The notes: generated by a model not told the origin, from the letters alone. 64,000 nt of DNA from Clostridia bacterium (GCA_910576325.1 CAJTIM010000010.1:62001-126000); one strand, 5' to 3'. Shown: positions 8,645 through 17,223, counted from the first letter of the stretch. Program-made: numbers and translations.

Positions 8645-8678
8645 TAGCCAGATATTGTGTTTTCTCATATCCTGGCTA
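8645..8678 (+). promoter_or_regulatory. Inverted repeat between promoter and DUF3173 ribosome site
   Basis: TAGCCAG-ATAT ... ATAT-CCTGGCTA inverted repeat located between the extended -10 and the AAAGGAGG site. It could be an operator for an element regulator or an mRNA hairpin; the sequence does not decide between them. Confidence 0.45.
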
Positions 8679-8691
8679 GGAAAGGAGGCGT

Positions 8692-8886
8692 ATGGTTACA
8701 GTAACGAAGGGCGATTTAATAGCGCTGGGATATGGACCATCTTTTGCGGCGGACATCATAAGAGAAACGAAAAAGCTCATGGTATCAAGGGGACATACAT
8801 ACTACCAGTCACGAAAACTGGACAGGGTTCCCAGAGAAGCTGTGGAAGAATTACTGGGAATCACGATTCCCGACAAACAGAATTGA
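8692..8886 (+). CDS. DUF3173 family small protein, likely integrase accessory factor
   Basis: 64 residues. The motif pattern (LIALGYGPSFAADIIRETKK, then YYQSRKLDRVPREAVEELLG) matches DUF3173, a family of small helix-turn-helix-like proteins encoded directly upstream of tyrosine integrases in Firmicute integrative elements. A recombination directionality or regulatory role is the usual inference. It is preceded by AAAGGAGG only three bases from the ATG. The integrase begins 36 bases after its stop, so the two are co-transcribed. Confidence 0.85.
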   Translation: MVTVTKGDLIALGYGPSFAADIIRETKKLMVSRGHTYYQSRKLDRVPREAVEELLGITIPDKQN

Positions 8887-8922
8887 TTGTACTTCTTGCA
8901 CATCTATGTGAGGAGTGAAATC

Positions 8923-10099
8923 ATGGCAAAAGATCCAATTAAAAAAGCAGGCAATGGAACCTATTACTTTCGTGCAAATTTAGGCTACCATCCCATTACA
9001 GGGAAACAGATCCAGAAATACCGCAGCGGTTTTACTACCAAGAAGGAAGCAAGGGAAGAATATTCCAGGCTGATCCTGTCGTCTGTCAAAGAACTGGATG
9101 AGAAAAAGAAGACCGTTTCTTTTCAGACATTCATTGAAGAAACGTATCTTCCGTGGTACAAAACACAGGTAAAGGAAAGCACTTATTTGAACCGCTATTC
9201 CACCATTCAGAAGCACTTTGCATACTTCTACAAAATGACAACGGATGAGATTGAACCTATCCATGTCCAAAGCTGGCAGTTGGAGCTGGCAAAACAGTTC
9301 AGCCCAAACTATATCCATGTGGTGCAGGGGCTGCTCTCCCTTGCCTTTGACCGTGCGCTTGTACTGGGTATTGCCAAAAAGAATCCATCAAGAATGATTG
9401 GAAACATCAAGTCCAAAAAGACACAGGTTGATTTTTGGACGCTGGAGGAATTTCAGAAAGTAATCTCCCTGCTCTACAAGGGAGATTATTATGAGCATTA
9501 TCTCTTTGTGGGTACTGTTTATGACTGGAATGCGGATCGGTGAAGCGTCTGCGCTATTGTGGTCGGATATTGACTTCGAGACAGGACTGTTAAGCATAAC
9601 CAAGACCATGTATTACAAGTCTATGGACGATTTCAAACCCGTTGAACCGAAAACCCAGGCGAGCATCCGTACCATTTACATTGACGCAGATACTATAAGG
9701 GAATTGAAGGCATGGCAGGAAGTCCAGAAAAAGGTACTGAAAAATTGTGATTATGTATTAAGCTACAATGGTATACCCACAAGCAAACATACCCTTCCAC
9801 GGGCATTGGAAAAACTTGCGGAGCTTGCCGGCGTACATCGCATCAAAATCCATGCACTGAGGCATTCCCATGCCTCCCTGCTTATCAGCATGGGTGAAAA
9901 TCCCCTGTTAATCAAAGAGCGCCTGGGGCATGAAAAAATACAGACGACCCTGGGAACCTATGGCCATCTGTATCCTAACACCAATCTTGAAGTTGCCAAT
10001 AAGCTGACCGGGGTACTACAATATACGCCTGCCACCCAGAGCATTGCAGATTATACCAGTAACCAGCACACCGCAGCTTATCACAAAGAAGTAAAATAA
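8923..10099 (+). pseudogene. Tyrosine integrase of the element, interrupted by a frameshift
   Basis: The ATG at 8923 has AGGAG 7 bases upstream. Frame 1 encodes an N-terminal AP2-like arm-binding segment (KKAGNGTYYFRANLGYHPIT), the SAM-like core-binding domain and the start of the catalytic domain, then stops at 9541-9543. The catalytic domain continues in another frame from about 9500 to 10099 and carries the expected residues: Arg in TGMRIGEA, HxxR in HALRHSHAS, LGH, and the Tyr nucleophile in TYGHLYPN. Together they give a normal length of about 390 residues. The junction (HYLF / SLWVLFMTG) is consistent with loss of one 8-base copy of a TATCTCTT direct repeat, or with a one-base insertion or sequencing error. 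If real, the element cannot excise with its own integrase. The gene lies tail-to-tail with guaA. Confidence 0.85.
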
Positions 10100-10155
10100 A
10101 AAATGCAATCGTAATGCAATAAAAAGAGGGAAAAAGCCGCAAAGCCTTGATTTTA

Positions 10156-10275
10156 GAGGGCACTGAAAAAGTAGTCAAATGCAAAAGTCCAAAACAATAT
10201 ATTTGCTGTTTTTATAATTCACACCACAATATATTGTGTTAGATTTCTGCATAAAAGGACATTTTCAGTATCCTC
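10156..10275. mobile_element. 120-bp MITE-like element between integrase and guaA
   Basis: Terminal inverted repeats of 17 bp, GAGGGCACTGAAAAAGT at 10156-10172 and the complement of GAGGATACTGAAAATGT at 10259-10275, match at 14 of 17 positions. The similarity extends loosely to about 34 bp. Exact 7-bp direct repeats GATTTTA flank the element at 10149-10155 and 10276-10282. The interior is AT-rich and non-coding. Perfect flanking repeats suggest a target-site duplication from a fairly recent insertion mobilised in trans. The ACTGAAAA ends recall IS1182-type termini, but that link is only a guess. Confidence 0.6.
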
Positions 10276-10282
10276 GATTTTA

Positions 10283-10330
10283 CTGGCCCTACGGCTCACC
10301 TCCGACTATTCGAACTCAATAGTCCCAGGC
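10283..10330. other. Probable element-chromosome junction at the guaA 3' end
   Basis: The 3' end of guaA is a recognised insertion site for tyrosine-recombinase elements, and the integrase lies immediately beyond it, tail-to-tail. The attachment core is therefore expected within the last codons of guaA (around CTATTGAGTTCGAATAG) or just after. The partner repeat at the other end of the element lies outside this window, so the exact core cannot be shown. Confidence 0.4.
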
Positions 10331-11847
10331 GGCTTCGAAGTCAAATCATACATAACCCGATTCACACCCTTCACCTCATTAATAATCCTACTCGTCACCC
10401 GAAACAAAACCTCATAAGGAATCTCCGCACACTCCGCCGTCATAAAGTCGCTGGTATTCACCGCCCGCAGCGCCACCGCATAGTCATAGGTCCGAAAATC
10501 CCCCATAACCCCCACAGACCTCATATTCGTAAGCCCTGCAAAATACTGCCCAAGTCCATGCTCCAACCCGGCCTTAGCAATCTCTTCCCGATAGATAGCA
10601 TCCGCCTCCTGCACAATCCGAACCTTCTCCTCCGTAACCTCCCCCACAATCCTTACTCCAAGCCCCGGCCCCGGGAACGGCTGACGGTACACAAGATACT
10701 CCGGGATCCCAAGCTCCAGCCCCGCTTTGCGCACCTCATCCTTAAACAGCATCCGCAGCGGCTCAATAATCTCCTTAAAATCCACAACCCCCGGCAGACC
10801 GCCCACATTATGATGAGACTTAATCACCGCCGACTTCCCAAGCCCGGACTCAATCACATCTGGATAAATCGTCCCCTGCACCAGAAAATCCACAGCCCCA
10901 ATCTTCCGCGCCTCCTCCTCAAAGACACGGATAAATTCCTCACCGATAATCTTCCGCTTTGCCTCCGGCTCCGTCACGCCCCGAAGCTTCTCATAATATC
11001 TCTGCTGCACATTCACCCGGATAAAGTTCAGCTCATAGGGTCCCTCCGGCCCAAAGACAGCCTCAACCTCATCCCCTTCATTTTTCCGAAGAAGGCCGTG
11101 ATCCACAAACACACAGGTCAACTGCTTCCCAATTGCCTTAGAAAGCATAACCGCCGCCACCGAAGAATCCACACCGCCGGACAGCGCACAAAGCACCTTT
11201 CCGCTTCCGACCTTCTTTCGAATCTGCCGGATCGTCTCCTCCACAAAGGACCCCATCTGCCAGTCCCCGGAACAGCCGCACACCTCGTACACAAAAGCCC
11301 GAAGCATCTTCTGCCCTTCCCTGGTATGCATCACCTCAGGATGAAACTGCGTCGCATAAAGCTTTCTCTCCGAGCACTCCATAGCCGCCACAGGGCACAC
11401 CGGCGTGCGCGCCGTAATCCGAAAACCCTCCGGCGGCGTCTCAATATAATCCGTATGGCTCATCCACACAGCCGTAGTTTCCTCCACATCCCGAAATAAC
11501 ACGGAAGTCTTGTCCACCCAAGTCTTTGTATGGCCGTACTCACTGACCGGCGCCGTCTTTACCACGCCCCCCAGCGTATACGCCATCATCTGAGACCCAT
11601 AGCAGATCCCCAGAATCGGAATCCCGATTTCAAATATCTCCTTGGGATAATGCGGCGAGGTCTCCTCATAGACACTGTTAGGTCCCCCGGTGAAGATAAT
11701 CCCCTTCGGATTCATTTCCTGAAGCTTGTCCAATGCTATCGTATAAGGATGCACCTCACAGTACACACCGCACTCTCTGACTCTCCGGGCAATCAACTGA
11801 TTGTACTGCCCGCCAAAATCCAATACAACAACCATCTCTCTATTCAA
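10306..11847 (-). CDS. guaA: GMP synthase (glutamine-hydrolysing)
   Basis: 513 residues from a TTG start at 11847, with AGGAGG 8 bases upstream. This gives the family-typical N-terminus [19 protein letters not shown]; the longer frame upstream has no ribosome site. Class I amidotransferase domain: Cys82 in GICYGSQ, His169 and Glu171 in FHPEV. ATP-pyrophosphatase domain: PP-loop SGGVDSS at 223-229. The C-terminal dimerisation domain ends in the standard [10 protein letters not shown]. It aminates XMP to GMP with ATP and glutamine in the cytoplasm. It follows the MATE gene by 56 bp and may share its promoter. The gene is intact despite the element at its 3' end. Confidence 0.97.
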   Translation of the reverse strand: MNREMVVVLDFGGQYNQLIARRVRECGVYCEVHPYTIALDKLQEMNPKGIIFTGGPNSVYEETSPHYPKEIFEIGIPILGICYGSQMMAYTLGGVVKTAPVSEYGHTKTWVDKTSVLFRDVEETTAVWMSHTDYIETPPEGFRITARTPVCPVAAMECSERKLYATQFHPEVMHTREGQKMLRAFVYEVCGCSGDWQMGSFVEETIRQIRKKVGSGKVLCALSGGVDSSVAAVMLSKAIGKQLTCVFVDHGLLRKNEGDEVEAVFGPEGPYELNFIRVNVQQRYYEKLRGVTEPEAKRKIIGEEFIRVFEEEARKIGAVDFLVQGTIYPDVIESGLGKSAVIKSHHNVGGLPGVVDFKEIIEPLRMLFKDEVRKAGLELGIPEYLVYRQPFPGPGLGVRIVGEVTEEKVRIVQEADAIYREEIAKAGLEHGLGQYFAGLTNMRSVGVMGDFRTYDYAVALRAVNTSDFMTAECAEIPYEVLFRVTSRIINEVKGVNRVMYDLTSKPPGTIEFE

Positions 11848-11903
11848 TGCCGCTTCCTCCTGTATTCTCTCATATTTTACAGCCATTCCTGATAAATCAC
11901 TCC

Positions 11904-13226
11904 CTAAAACCGTATATCCTGCCACCTTCCGCGCCAGTACCGGATAACAAACAAAACAGCCCGGAACAGCCAGTCAATGGTCATCGCCACCCAGATTCCA
12001 AATACGCCCCATCCCAGTTCCTTACCCAGAAGGAAGCTGAAGCCAATCCGAAAGATCCACATAGACAAAAGGCTCACCACCAGCGTAATCTTCACATCCC
12101 CCGCCGCCCGCAGCGTATTCGGCAGACTGAAGGATAACGGCCAGATCACCATACAGCAGAGAGCATGATAAATCAAAATCTTCGCGGTCAGCTCACCGGT
12201 GGCCGCAGACAGATGATAGGCTCTTACAATCAGCGGACAGATAAAAACAACCGCCAGATTAACCGCCCACATACCTGCATAAATATATTTCATCAGCAGC
12301 TTCGTATAATATCTCGCCTCATCATATCTCCTTGCACCCACGCACTGAGAAACCACCGTAACAATCGCGTATCCGATAGCCATGCCCGGAATAATCTGAA
12401 ACAGCGCAATATTATTTGCCACCGCATTTGCCGCCAGAGCCGTAGTTCCAAAGCTCGTAACAAGGCTCAGCACCATAATCTTCCCAAGCTGAAACACACT
12501 GTTCTCCAGACTGTTGGGAATTCCGATAAAGCATATTTTTCCTATAATCTCCTTCTTAAGCCCCGGACGCTGCCCCTGGCGCAGATGGATGTCCAGACTT
12601 TGATTGCGCAGAAGCACTACAATAATGACAGCCGCAAGCATACGTGAAACAAGGGTCGGAATGGCCGCGCCCTCCACACCCCTTCCCATACCGTAGATCA
12701 GAAGGGCATTTCCCAGAATATTCACACCGTTCATAATCAGCGATACAAGCATTGAGGTCCGCGAATCACTCATGGCCCGGAAAATGGCGGCTCCCGCATT
12801 ATAGACTGCAATAAAGGGAATGGAAAAAGCCGTGATCAGCAGATAAAGCCGCGCATCCGCCATAACATCCGCCTCAATCCTGCCGAACACATGGGTCAGA
12901 ATCCAGGAACGGCCTGCCAGGAGCGCAAGCATAATTACAACAGAAGCAACGGACACGAACAGCAGAAGCTGCTCGGCCGCCTCTGACGCGCGCTCCTTGG
13001 AGCCTTCCCCCAGACTGTGACCTGCAACAACGGCTCCGCCGGTAGCAAGAGCCGTAAATAAATTAATCAGAAGTACATTTACATTATCCACCAGCGACAC
13101 GCCGGATACTGCGGCTTCGCCCACGCTGGAAATCATAATGGTGTCTGCCATTCCCACAGCCACCAGAAGTATCTGTTCAATGATCAAAGGCAGAATCAGT
13201 CTTCTCAAATCCTGTTTCGTAAACAT
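11904..13226 (-). CDS. MATE family efflux transporter
   Basis: About 440 residues from the ATG at 13226, which lies 9 bases after AGGAG; ATGs further upstream are at or before the predicted transcription start or too close to that site. Twelve hydrophobic segments in two related halves ([20 protein letters not shown]; second half [20 protein letters not shown]) fit the MATE fold. The family exports drugs or cationic metabolites by Na+ or H+ antiport across the cytoplasmic membrane; the substrate here is unknown. A near-consensus sigma-A promoter lies 50 bases upstream, and guaA follows in the same direction. Confidence 0.92.
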   Translation of the reverse strand: MFTKQDLRRLILPLIIEQILLVAVGMADTIMISSVGEAAVSGVSLVDNVNVLLINLFTALATGGAVVAGHSLGEGSKERASEAAEQLLLFVSVASVVIMLALLAGRSWILTHVFGRIEADVMADARLYLLITAFSIPFIAVYNAGAAIFRAMSDSRTSMLVSLIMNGVNILGNALLIYGMGRGVEGAAIPTLVSRMLAAVIIVVLLRNQSLDIHLRQGQRPGLKKEIIGKICFIGIPNSLENSVFQLGKIMVLSLVTSFGTTALAANAVANNIALFQIIPGMAIGYAIVTVVSQCVGARRYDEARYYTKLLMKYIYAGMWAVNLAVVFICPLIVRAYHLSAATGELTAKILIYHALCCMVIWPLSFSLPNTLRAAGDVKITLVVSLLSMWIFRIGFSFLLGKELGWGVFGIWVAMTIDWLFRAVLFVIRYWRGRWQDIRF

Positions 13227-13274
13227 TTTCATATTCTCCTCATTGGTGTGCAAACCCTCCGGTTTCATCCCTTT

Positions 13275-13302
13275 ATTCTAGCAACTTTCTTATAAATGTC
13301 AA
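13275..13302 (-). promoter_or_regulatory. Sigma-A promoter for MATE-guaA
   Basis: Minus strand TTGACA (13297-13302), 16-base spacer, TAGAAT (13275-13280) with a TG one base before the -10. Predicted start near 13268, giving a leader of about 40 bases. No purine riboswitch is visible between it and guaA. Confidence 0.75.
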
Positions 13303-13311
13303 CGAATTTTC

Positions 13312-13569
13312 TTATACATTTTTCTGATGCAGATACTTCTCCTTTGTAGCCATTCCTCCCCGAATATGACGCTCCGATTTGTTGATATCCAATACAATTC
13401 TGGCCTGCTTTGCAAGAGACGGGTTGATGTGGGTCAAACGCTCGGCCACGTCCTTGTGCACCGTGGACTTACTGATTCCGAAACGCTTTGCCGTCTGCCG
13501 CACCGTTGCGTTGTTCTCTATGATGTAATTAGCGATGGCCACCGCCCGTTCTTCGATATATTCCTTCAA
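13312..13569 (-). CDS. spoIIID: Sporulation transcription factor SpoIIID
   Basis: 85 residues with a TTG start and AGGGGG upstream. The helix-turn-helix TVRQTAKRFGISKSTVHKDV lies at about residues 22-41, followed by the basic tail (ARIVLDINKSERHIRGGMAT) typical of SpoIIID. In spore-formers it is a mother-cell DNA-binding regulator that activates and represses genes of the sigma-E programme. Its presence shows the organism can probably sporulate. It is monocistronic here, with a possible sigma-E promoter at 13597-13625. Confidence 0.95.
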   Translation of the reverse strand: MKEYIEERAVAIANYIIENNATVRQTAKRFGISKSTVHKDVAERLTHINPSLAKQARIVLDINKSERHIRGGMATKEKYLHQKNV

Positions 13570-13596
13570 GGTAATCCCCCTGAGAACGTTTTTTAC

Positions 13597-13625
13597 ATCT
13601 TATGAGTGAAAAAGCCGGATTATGC
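13597..13625 (-). promoter_or_regulatory. Possible sigma-E type promoter of spoIIID
   Basis: Minus strand GCATAAT (13619-13625), 14-base spacer, CATAAGAT (13597-13604). This resembles the sigma-E pattern known from Bacillus (KMATATT, 13-15 bases, CATACAHT), with a partial match in the -10 box. spoIIID is a sigma-E target in known spore-formers. Confidence 0.4.
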
Positions 13626-13680
13626 CAGGGGGCTTAAAATCAATCCTTACTATAAAAATAACGGTACGGCAGTCGGCCTG

Positions 13681-14775
13681 CTAAAGCTCCGCCGCCTGTC
13701 CCACTACAAAATCAACGGTCTTATCAAAAATCAGCCCGGCTTCCACCGTCTCCCGGCCATACTGCTCCTCAAATGCCTCCGGGCTCTCCGCTCCATACTG
13801 ATCGGCCAGGCCCTTTAAGCCTTCCTGGTATTCCTCCTCCGTCACCGTAATCTGTTCCGCGTCGCTTATGGCGTCAATCACCAACTGACTTTTTAACTGA
13901 TTTTCCGCCCGCTCTGCAGCCTGTTGGTAGAATTCCTCCTCCGTAATTCCGTTCATATAATATTTCAGGAAATCCCCCAGCTCCACGCCGGAAAAAGCGG
14001 CATACATCTCATACTCCTGAACGATATTTGTCTTTATGCTCTCAATCTCCTCCGCATCACAGTCAAACTCGGTATCCGCAACCACCGCCTGAATCACGCG
14101 GTTCTCCCACTCTGCCGGCTGATTCTGTACCTTTTCCGCCTCCAGGGTGGCTTTCATTCCCTCCCGATATGCCTCAATGGAATCATATTCTGTATACGCG
14201 GCTACAAACTCATCTGTCCACTCGGCGTCCACAAACTCCACAATCTCATGAACCGTAACTTCAAATACAACGTCCTTTCCTGACAAATCAGGATTTCTTT
14301 CATAGGGTTCCGGGAATTTCAGATTCAGATCATACGTATTCCCAATCTCCTTTCCAATCAGCCCCTCCTCAAAACCGGCAATAAAAGAGCCGGAACCAAT
14401 GGTCAAATCATAACCCTGATCCTGAGAGCTTCCTCCTGCAAAGGGCTCTCCATCCATCCGCCCTACATAATCAATGTTGACCGTATCTCCTTCCTCTATG
14501 ACAGTCTTGCCTTCTATAGGCTTTGTTGCGGGATAAAAGGCCAGCAGAGCGTCAATTTCCGCCTGAATCTCTTCCTCCGTCACTTCCGTACTGACAGCCT
14601 CCGCCTTCACACCCTTGTAATTTCCAAGCTTAACTACCTTGCTTTTGCTCCCGCCGGTTTCCGCCTCTGTTTCACTTGGCGCCTCATTTGCTTCGGCTTC
14701 CTTTTTGCCTCCGCAGGCTGCGGTCATTGCCAGAGCTCCTGCAAGTGTTAATGCCAAAATCCATCTTTTTTTCAT
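13681..14775 (-). CDS. Secreted trigger-factor-like peptidyl-prolyl isomerase lipoprotein
   Basis: About 364 residues from the ATG at 14775 with AAGGAG 7 bases upstream. It starts with a lipoprotein signal (MKKRWILALTLAGALAMTAAC; lipid-modified Cys near residue 21) and an acidic linker. An FKBP-type domain follows (GDTVNIDYVGRMDGEPFAGG ... GSGSFIAGFEEGLIG), then a helical region resembling the trigger factor C-terminal chaperone domain. The ribosome-binding N-terminal domain of cytosolic trigger factor is replaced by the signal and linker. It is therefore predicted to act outside the membrane as a foldase. It stands alone between spoIIID and cls, both leftward. Confidence 0.85.
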   Translation of the reverse strand: MKKRWILALTLAGALAMTAACGGKKEAEANEAPSETEAETGGSKSKVVKLGNYKGVKAEAVSTEVTEEEIQAEIDALLAFYPATKPIEGKTVIEEGDTVNIDYVGRMDGEPFAGGSSQDQGYDLTIGSGSFIAGFEEGLIGKEIGNTYDLNLKFPEPYERNPDLSGKDVVFEVTVHEIVEFVDAEWTDEFVAAYTEYDSIEAYREGMKATLEAEKVQNQPAEWENRVIQAVVADTEFDCDAEEIESIKTNIVQEYEMYAAFSGVELGDFLKYYMNGITEEEFYQQAAERAENQLKSQLVIDAISDAEQITVTEEEYQEGLKGLADQYGAESPEAFEEQYGRETVEAGLIFDKTVDFVVGQAAEL

Positions 14776-14828
14776 AATCATTCTCCTTTTTATATTATTG
14801 TCCATAACCCCATCCTGTCTGCGGCAGC

Positions 14829-16313
14829 CTACAGCAGCGGCGAAAACAATCTGGAAAACTGCTCCTTCAAGCGCACCAGATAGGACCGCCTTCCATAGAG
14901 ATAGGGCGTCACCCTGGTACAGTATTTCAGGTCCTCCAGAAACAAAGCCTCCAGGCGCTCGGCTGTCCGTACACTGTAAATCATCGCATTTACCTCAAAG
15001 TTGAGGCAAAAACTGCGGATATCCATATTTGCCGTTCCATAACAGCTTACCACTCCGTCCACCACCATTCCCTTGGCATGGAGAAAACCATTGTCGTAAG
15101 TATAGCACTTTGCCCCGGCCTCCAGTAAATCACCGATATAGGAATAGGTGGCCCAGTAGACAAAGGGATGATCCGGCTTGCAGGGAATCATTACCCGGAC
15201 ATCTACCCCGGACATGGCCGCAATACGGATCGCATTCATAATCGTCTCGTCAGGAATAAAATAGGGCGTCTGAATGTAAATATATTTTCTCGCCTTGCTG
15301 ATCATCTTAAGGTAAACATTGCGGATATTCTGCCACTTGGAGTCCGGCCCGCTGGTGACAATCTGAACCGCTTCCTCCCCCTGGCGCTCCTGCTTATATT
15401 CCTTAAAATACCGATCCGTTATAAAAAGATTCTGCTTTGTGGCATAATTCCAGTCCAAAATAAAACGGATATGCAAAGAGAGTACCGCAGAACCGCGGAT
15501 TTGTAAATGGGTATCCCGCCAATATCCGAATTTCGGCTCCATGCCCACGTACTCTTTTCCTATATTAAAGCCTCCCACAAAGGCAGTCTTTCCGTCAATA
15601 ACCACAATCTTCCTGTGATTCCGGTAATTGATACGAAACTGCAGCCGCCCGAAAAGAGCCGGGAAAAATTCACCCACCTGGATGCCTGCCTCTTTGAGAC
15701 GTTTCCAGTCTCTTCCCTTCATGGTCCTGCTTCCCATACTGTCATACAGCAGCCGGACCTCCACGCCCTGTTTGACCTTTTCCGTCAGAAGCTTCTCAAA
15801 GGGCTGCCACAGCTCATCATTCCGTATAATGTAATACTGAATATGAATGTATTCCTGCGCCTTTTCCATAGCCTCATAGAGCGCCCGGAACTTATCCTTC
15901 CCGTCCGTATAAATCTCAATGTCATTGTCCGCCGTATACACGGCGTCCGCTGCTTCCAGATTCATCAGCACCACGTCCAGGTACTTCCGAAGCCTTGGGT
16001 CCTTGGGCTCAAATTCATCCCGGATGATAATCTCCTCCTGCTTGCTGATGGCGGAATATATGGCATCCTCAATCTCCTTCGTTCGGAACATATGCTGCTT
16101 ATGAAAATCATGTCCGATAAGCAAATACAAAAAGATTCCCAAAATGGGAATAAAGTACAGCAGAAGAAGCCAGGTCCATACCGTCCGCGGCTCCCTGCGT
16201 TCAAAAAATACAATCACAATGGATAAAATAATATTGATAAATATAAGATGGTCCATCCAGAACCCGGCAATCTGGATGAGCCCGTTCCATATACCTTCCA
16301 GGACAGCCCACAT
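14829..16313 (-). CDS. cls: Cardiolipin synthase
   Basis: 494 residues from the ATG at 16313 with AGGAG 8 bases upstream. The longer frame runs back through a repeat element and is not part of the gene. Two N-terminal transmembrane segments (about 10-30 and 40-60) precede two phospholipase D motifs: HRKIVVIDGKTAFVGGFN and HAKGMVVDGVVSCYGTANMD. It condenses phosphatidylglycerol into cardiolipin at the cytoplasmic membrane. Family A hairpin repeat A1 lies directly before its Shine-Dalgarno site, so the repeat is probably in its mRNA leader. Confidence 0.95.
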   Translation of the reverse strand: MWAVLEGIWNGLIQIAGFWMDHLIFINIILSIVIVFFERREPRTVWTWLLLLYFIPILGIFLYLLIGHDFHKQHMFRTKEIEDAIYSAISKQEEIIIRDEFEPKDPRLRKYLDVVLMNLEAADAVYTADNDIEIYTDGKDKFRALYEAMEKAQEYIHIQYYIIRNDELWQPFEKLLTEKVKQGVEVRLLYDSMGSRTMKGRDWKRLKEAGIQVGEFFPALFGRLQFRINYRNHRKIVVIDGKTAFVGGFNIGKEYVGMEPKFGYWRDTHLQIRGSAVLSLHIRFILDWNYATKQNLFITDRYFKEYKQERQGEEAVQIVTSGPDSKWQNIRNVYLKMISKARKYIYIQTPYFIPDETIMNAIRIAAMSGVDVRVMIPCKPDHPFVYWATYSYIGDLLEAGAKCYTYDNGFLHAKGMVVDGVVSCYGTANMDIRSFCLNFEVNAMIYSVRTAERLEALFLEDLKYCTRVTPYLYGRRSYLVRLKEQFSRLFSPLL

Positions 16314-16325
16314 AATTTCTTCTCC

Positions 16326-16448
16326 TATTTTAAATCGCTGCGCGACGGCACTAAAGGGTAAAGTCGCTTCGGCACACATGTAGTGAGAGGAACTTTTATT
16401 CGAAAGGGCGCTCATAAAAGTTCCTCTCGTGCGCCTTTGCGACTTTAC
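16326..16448 (-). repeat. Family A hairpin repeat, copy A1, before cls
   Basis: Outer arms GTAAAGTCGC / GCGACTTTAC (16358-16448), inner arms AGAGGAACTTTTAT / ATAAAAGTTCCTCT, then a tail TTAGTGCCGTCGCGCAGCG and TTTAAAATAG running into the cls AGGAG site. In gene sense it ends about 12 bases before the ATG. Related copies lie before degV. An open frame of about 30 codons crosses it but is not conserved in frame in the other copies. Confidence 0.85.
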
Positions 16449-16601
16449 CGTCCAGCCAAATGTATTTCTTATAAACACTTGACATTTCTCAGACGGACTA
16501 TTCCGGCTCCGCTTCACATAGTACCATGCTTTCTTATGCAAAGCCATCCGTTGTCAAACAGGTTACGGTTTACTCACTATTTGCTAGTATATCATTTTCC
16601 C
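16449..16601. other. Rest of the cls / membrane-protein intergenic region
   Basis: Gene-free stretch between repeat A1 and the rightward promoter. A TTGACA on the minus strand (about 16552-16557) has no convincing -10 partner. No further structure is evident. Confidence 0.3.
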
Positions 16602-16630
16602 TTGCGCTTTACCAGAAAAACTGCTATAAT
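16602..16630 (+). promoter_or_regulatory. Sigma-A promoter for the 146-residue membrane protein
   Basis: TTGCGC (16602-16607), 17-base spacer, TATAAT (16625-16630), with TG one base before the -10. Start expected about 30 bases before the AGGAGG site. Confidence 0.75.
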
Positions 16631-16666
16631 ATCTTTTGTTTGAAATACGCAGGAGGAATCGAATTC

Positions 16667-17107
16667 ATGTCAACAGTAAGTATTGTTTTGATTGTTATCA
16701 TTGTTGTCTTATTAGCCGCACTGGTAGCATTATATTTTTTCGGAAAAAAGGCACAGCGCCGTCAGGCCGCACAGCAGGAACAGATGGAGGCCATGGCCCA
16801 GACCGTCAGTATGCTTGTGATTGACAAGAAGCGCATGAAGATTTCACAATCCGGGCTTCCCTCTCAGGTGATCGAACAGACACCCAAGCTTCTGCGTTGG
16901 AACAAGCTTCCCATTGTCAAGGCAAAAGTAGGTCCCAAAGTGATGACACTGGTCTGCGATGACAAGGTATTTGAGCTGATTCCTGTGAAGCGCGAGGTGA
17001 AGGTGGTAGTCAGCGGCATCTACATCAGCGCTATCAAGAGCGCAAGAGGCGGACTAGAGACACCGCCCCCAAAGAAGGGATTTTTCAAGCGCCTGTTTAA
17101 AAAGTAA
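16667..17107 (+). CDS. Hypothetical single-pass membrane protein
   Basis: 146 residues from the ATG at 16667 with AGGAGG 10 bases upstream. One N-terminal membrane helix (SIVLIVIIVVLLAALVALYF), a basic KKAQRRQ stop-transfer segment, then a soluble domain of about 100 residues (MLVIDKKRMKISQSGLPSQV ... LRWNKLPIVKAKVGPKVMTL) and a basic tail KKGFFKRLFKK. The pattern occurs widely in Lachnospiraceae but I do not recognise a function. It is a monocistronic unit with its own promoter and terminator. N-out/C-in topology is likely from the positive charges. Confidence 0.8.
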   Translation: MSTVSIVLIVIIVVLLAALVALYFFGKKAQRRQAAQQEQMEAMAQTVSMLVIDKKRMKISQSGLPSQVIEQTPKLLRWNKLPIVKAKVGPKVMTLVCDDKVFELIPVKREVKVVVSGIYISAIKSARGGLETPPPKKGFFKRLFKK

Positions 17108-17120
17108 AGGAATTTTCAAA

Positions 17121-17156
17121 AAGAAGTGCGGATTTGATTCCGGCACTTCTTTTTTA
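17121..17156 (+). terminator. Intrinsic terminator after the membrane protein gene
   Basis: AAGAAGTGC ... GCACTTCTT stem (one-base bulge) followed by a run of T. Confidence 0.8.
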
Positions 17157-17223
17157 TATGCAGCTCTAAAAACAAGAAGCCTGCCGCAAAGACAGCGCGC
17201 AAGCCTTCCTTTCCCTTTGTCAT

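Noticed and set aside
10306-11847. Purine riboswitch for guaA
   Set aside because: The 56-bp gap to the MATE gene and the MATE leader are too short and show no purine-aptamer features.
16314-16547. N-terminal extension of cls through the repeat
   Set aside because: The extra residues are translated repeat A1 and flank; the ATG at 16313 has the only proper ribosome site and gives the family-typical N-terminus.
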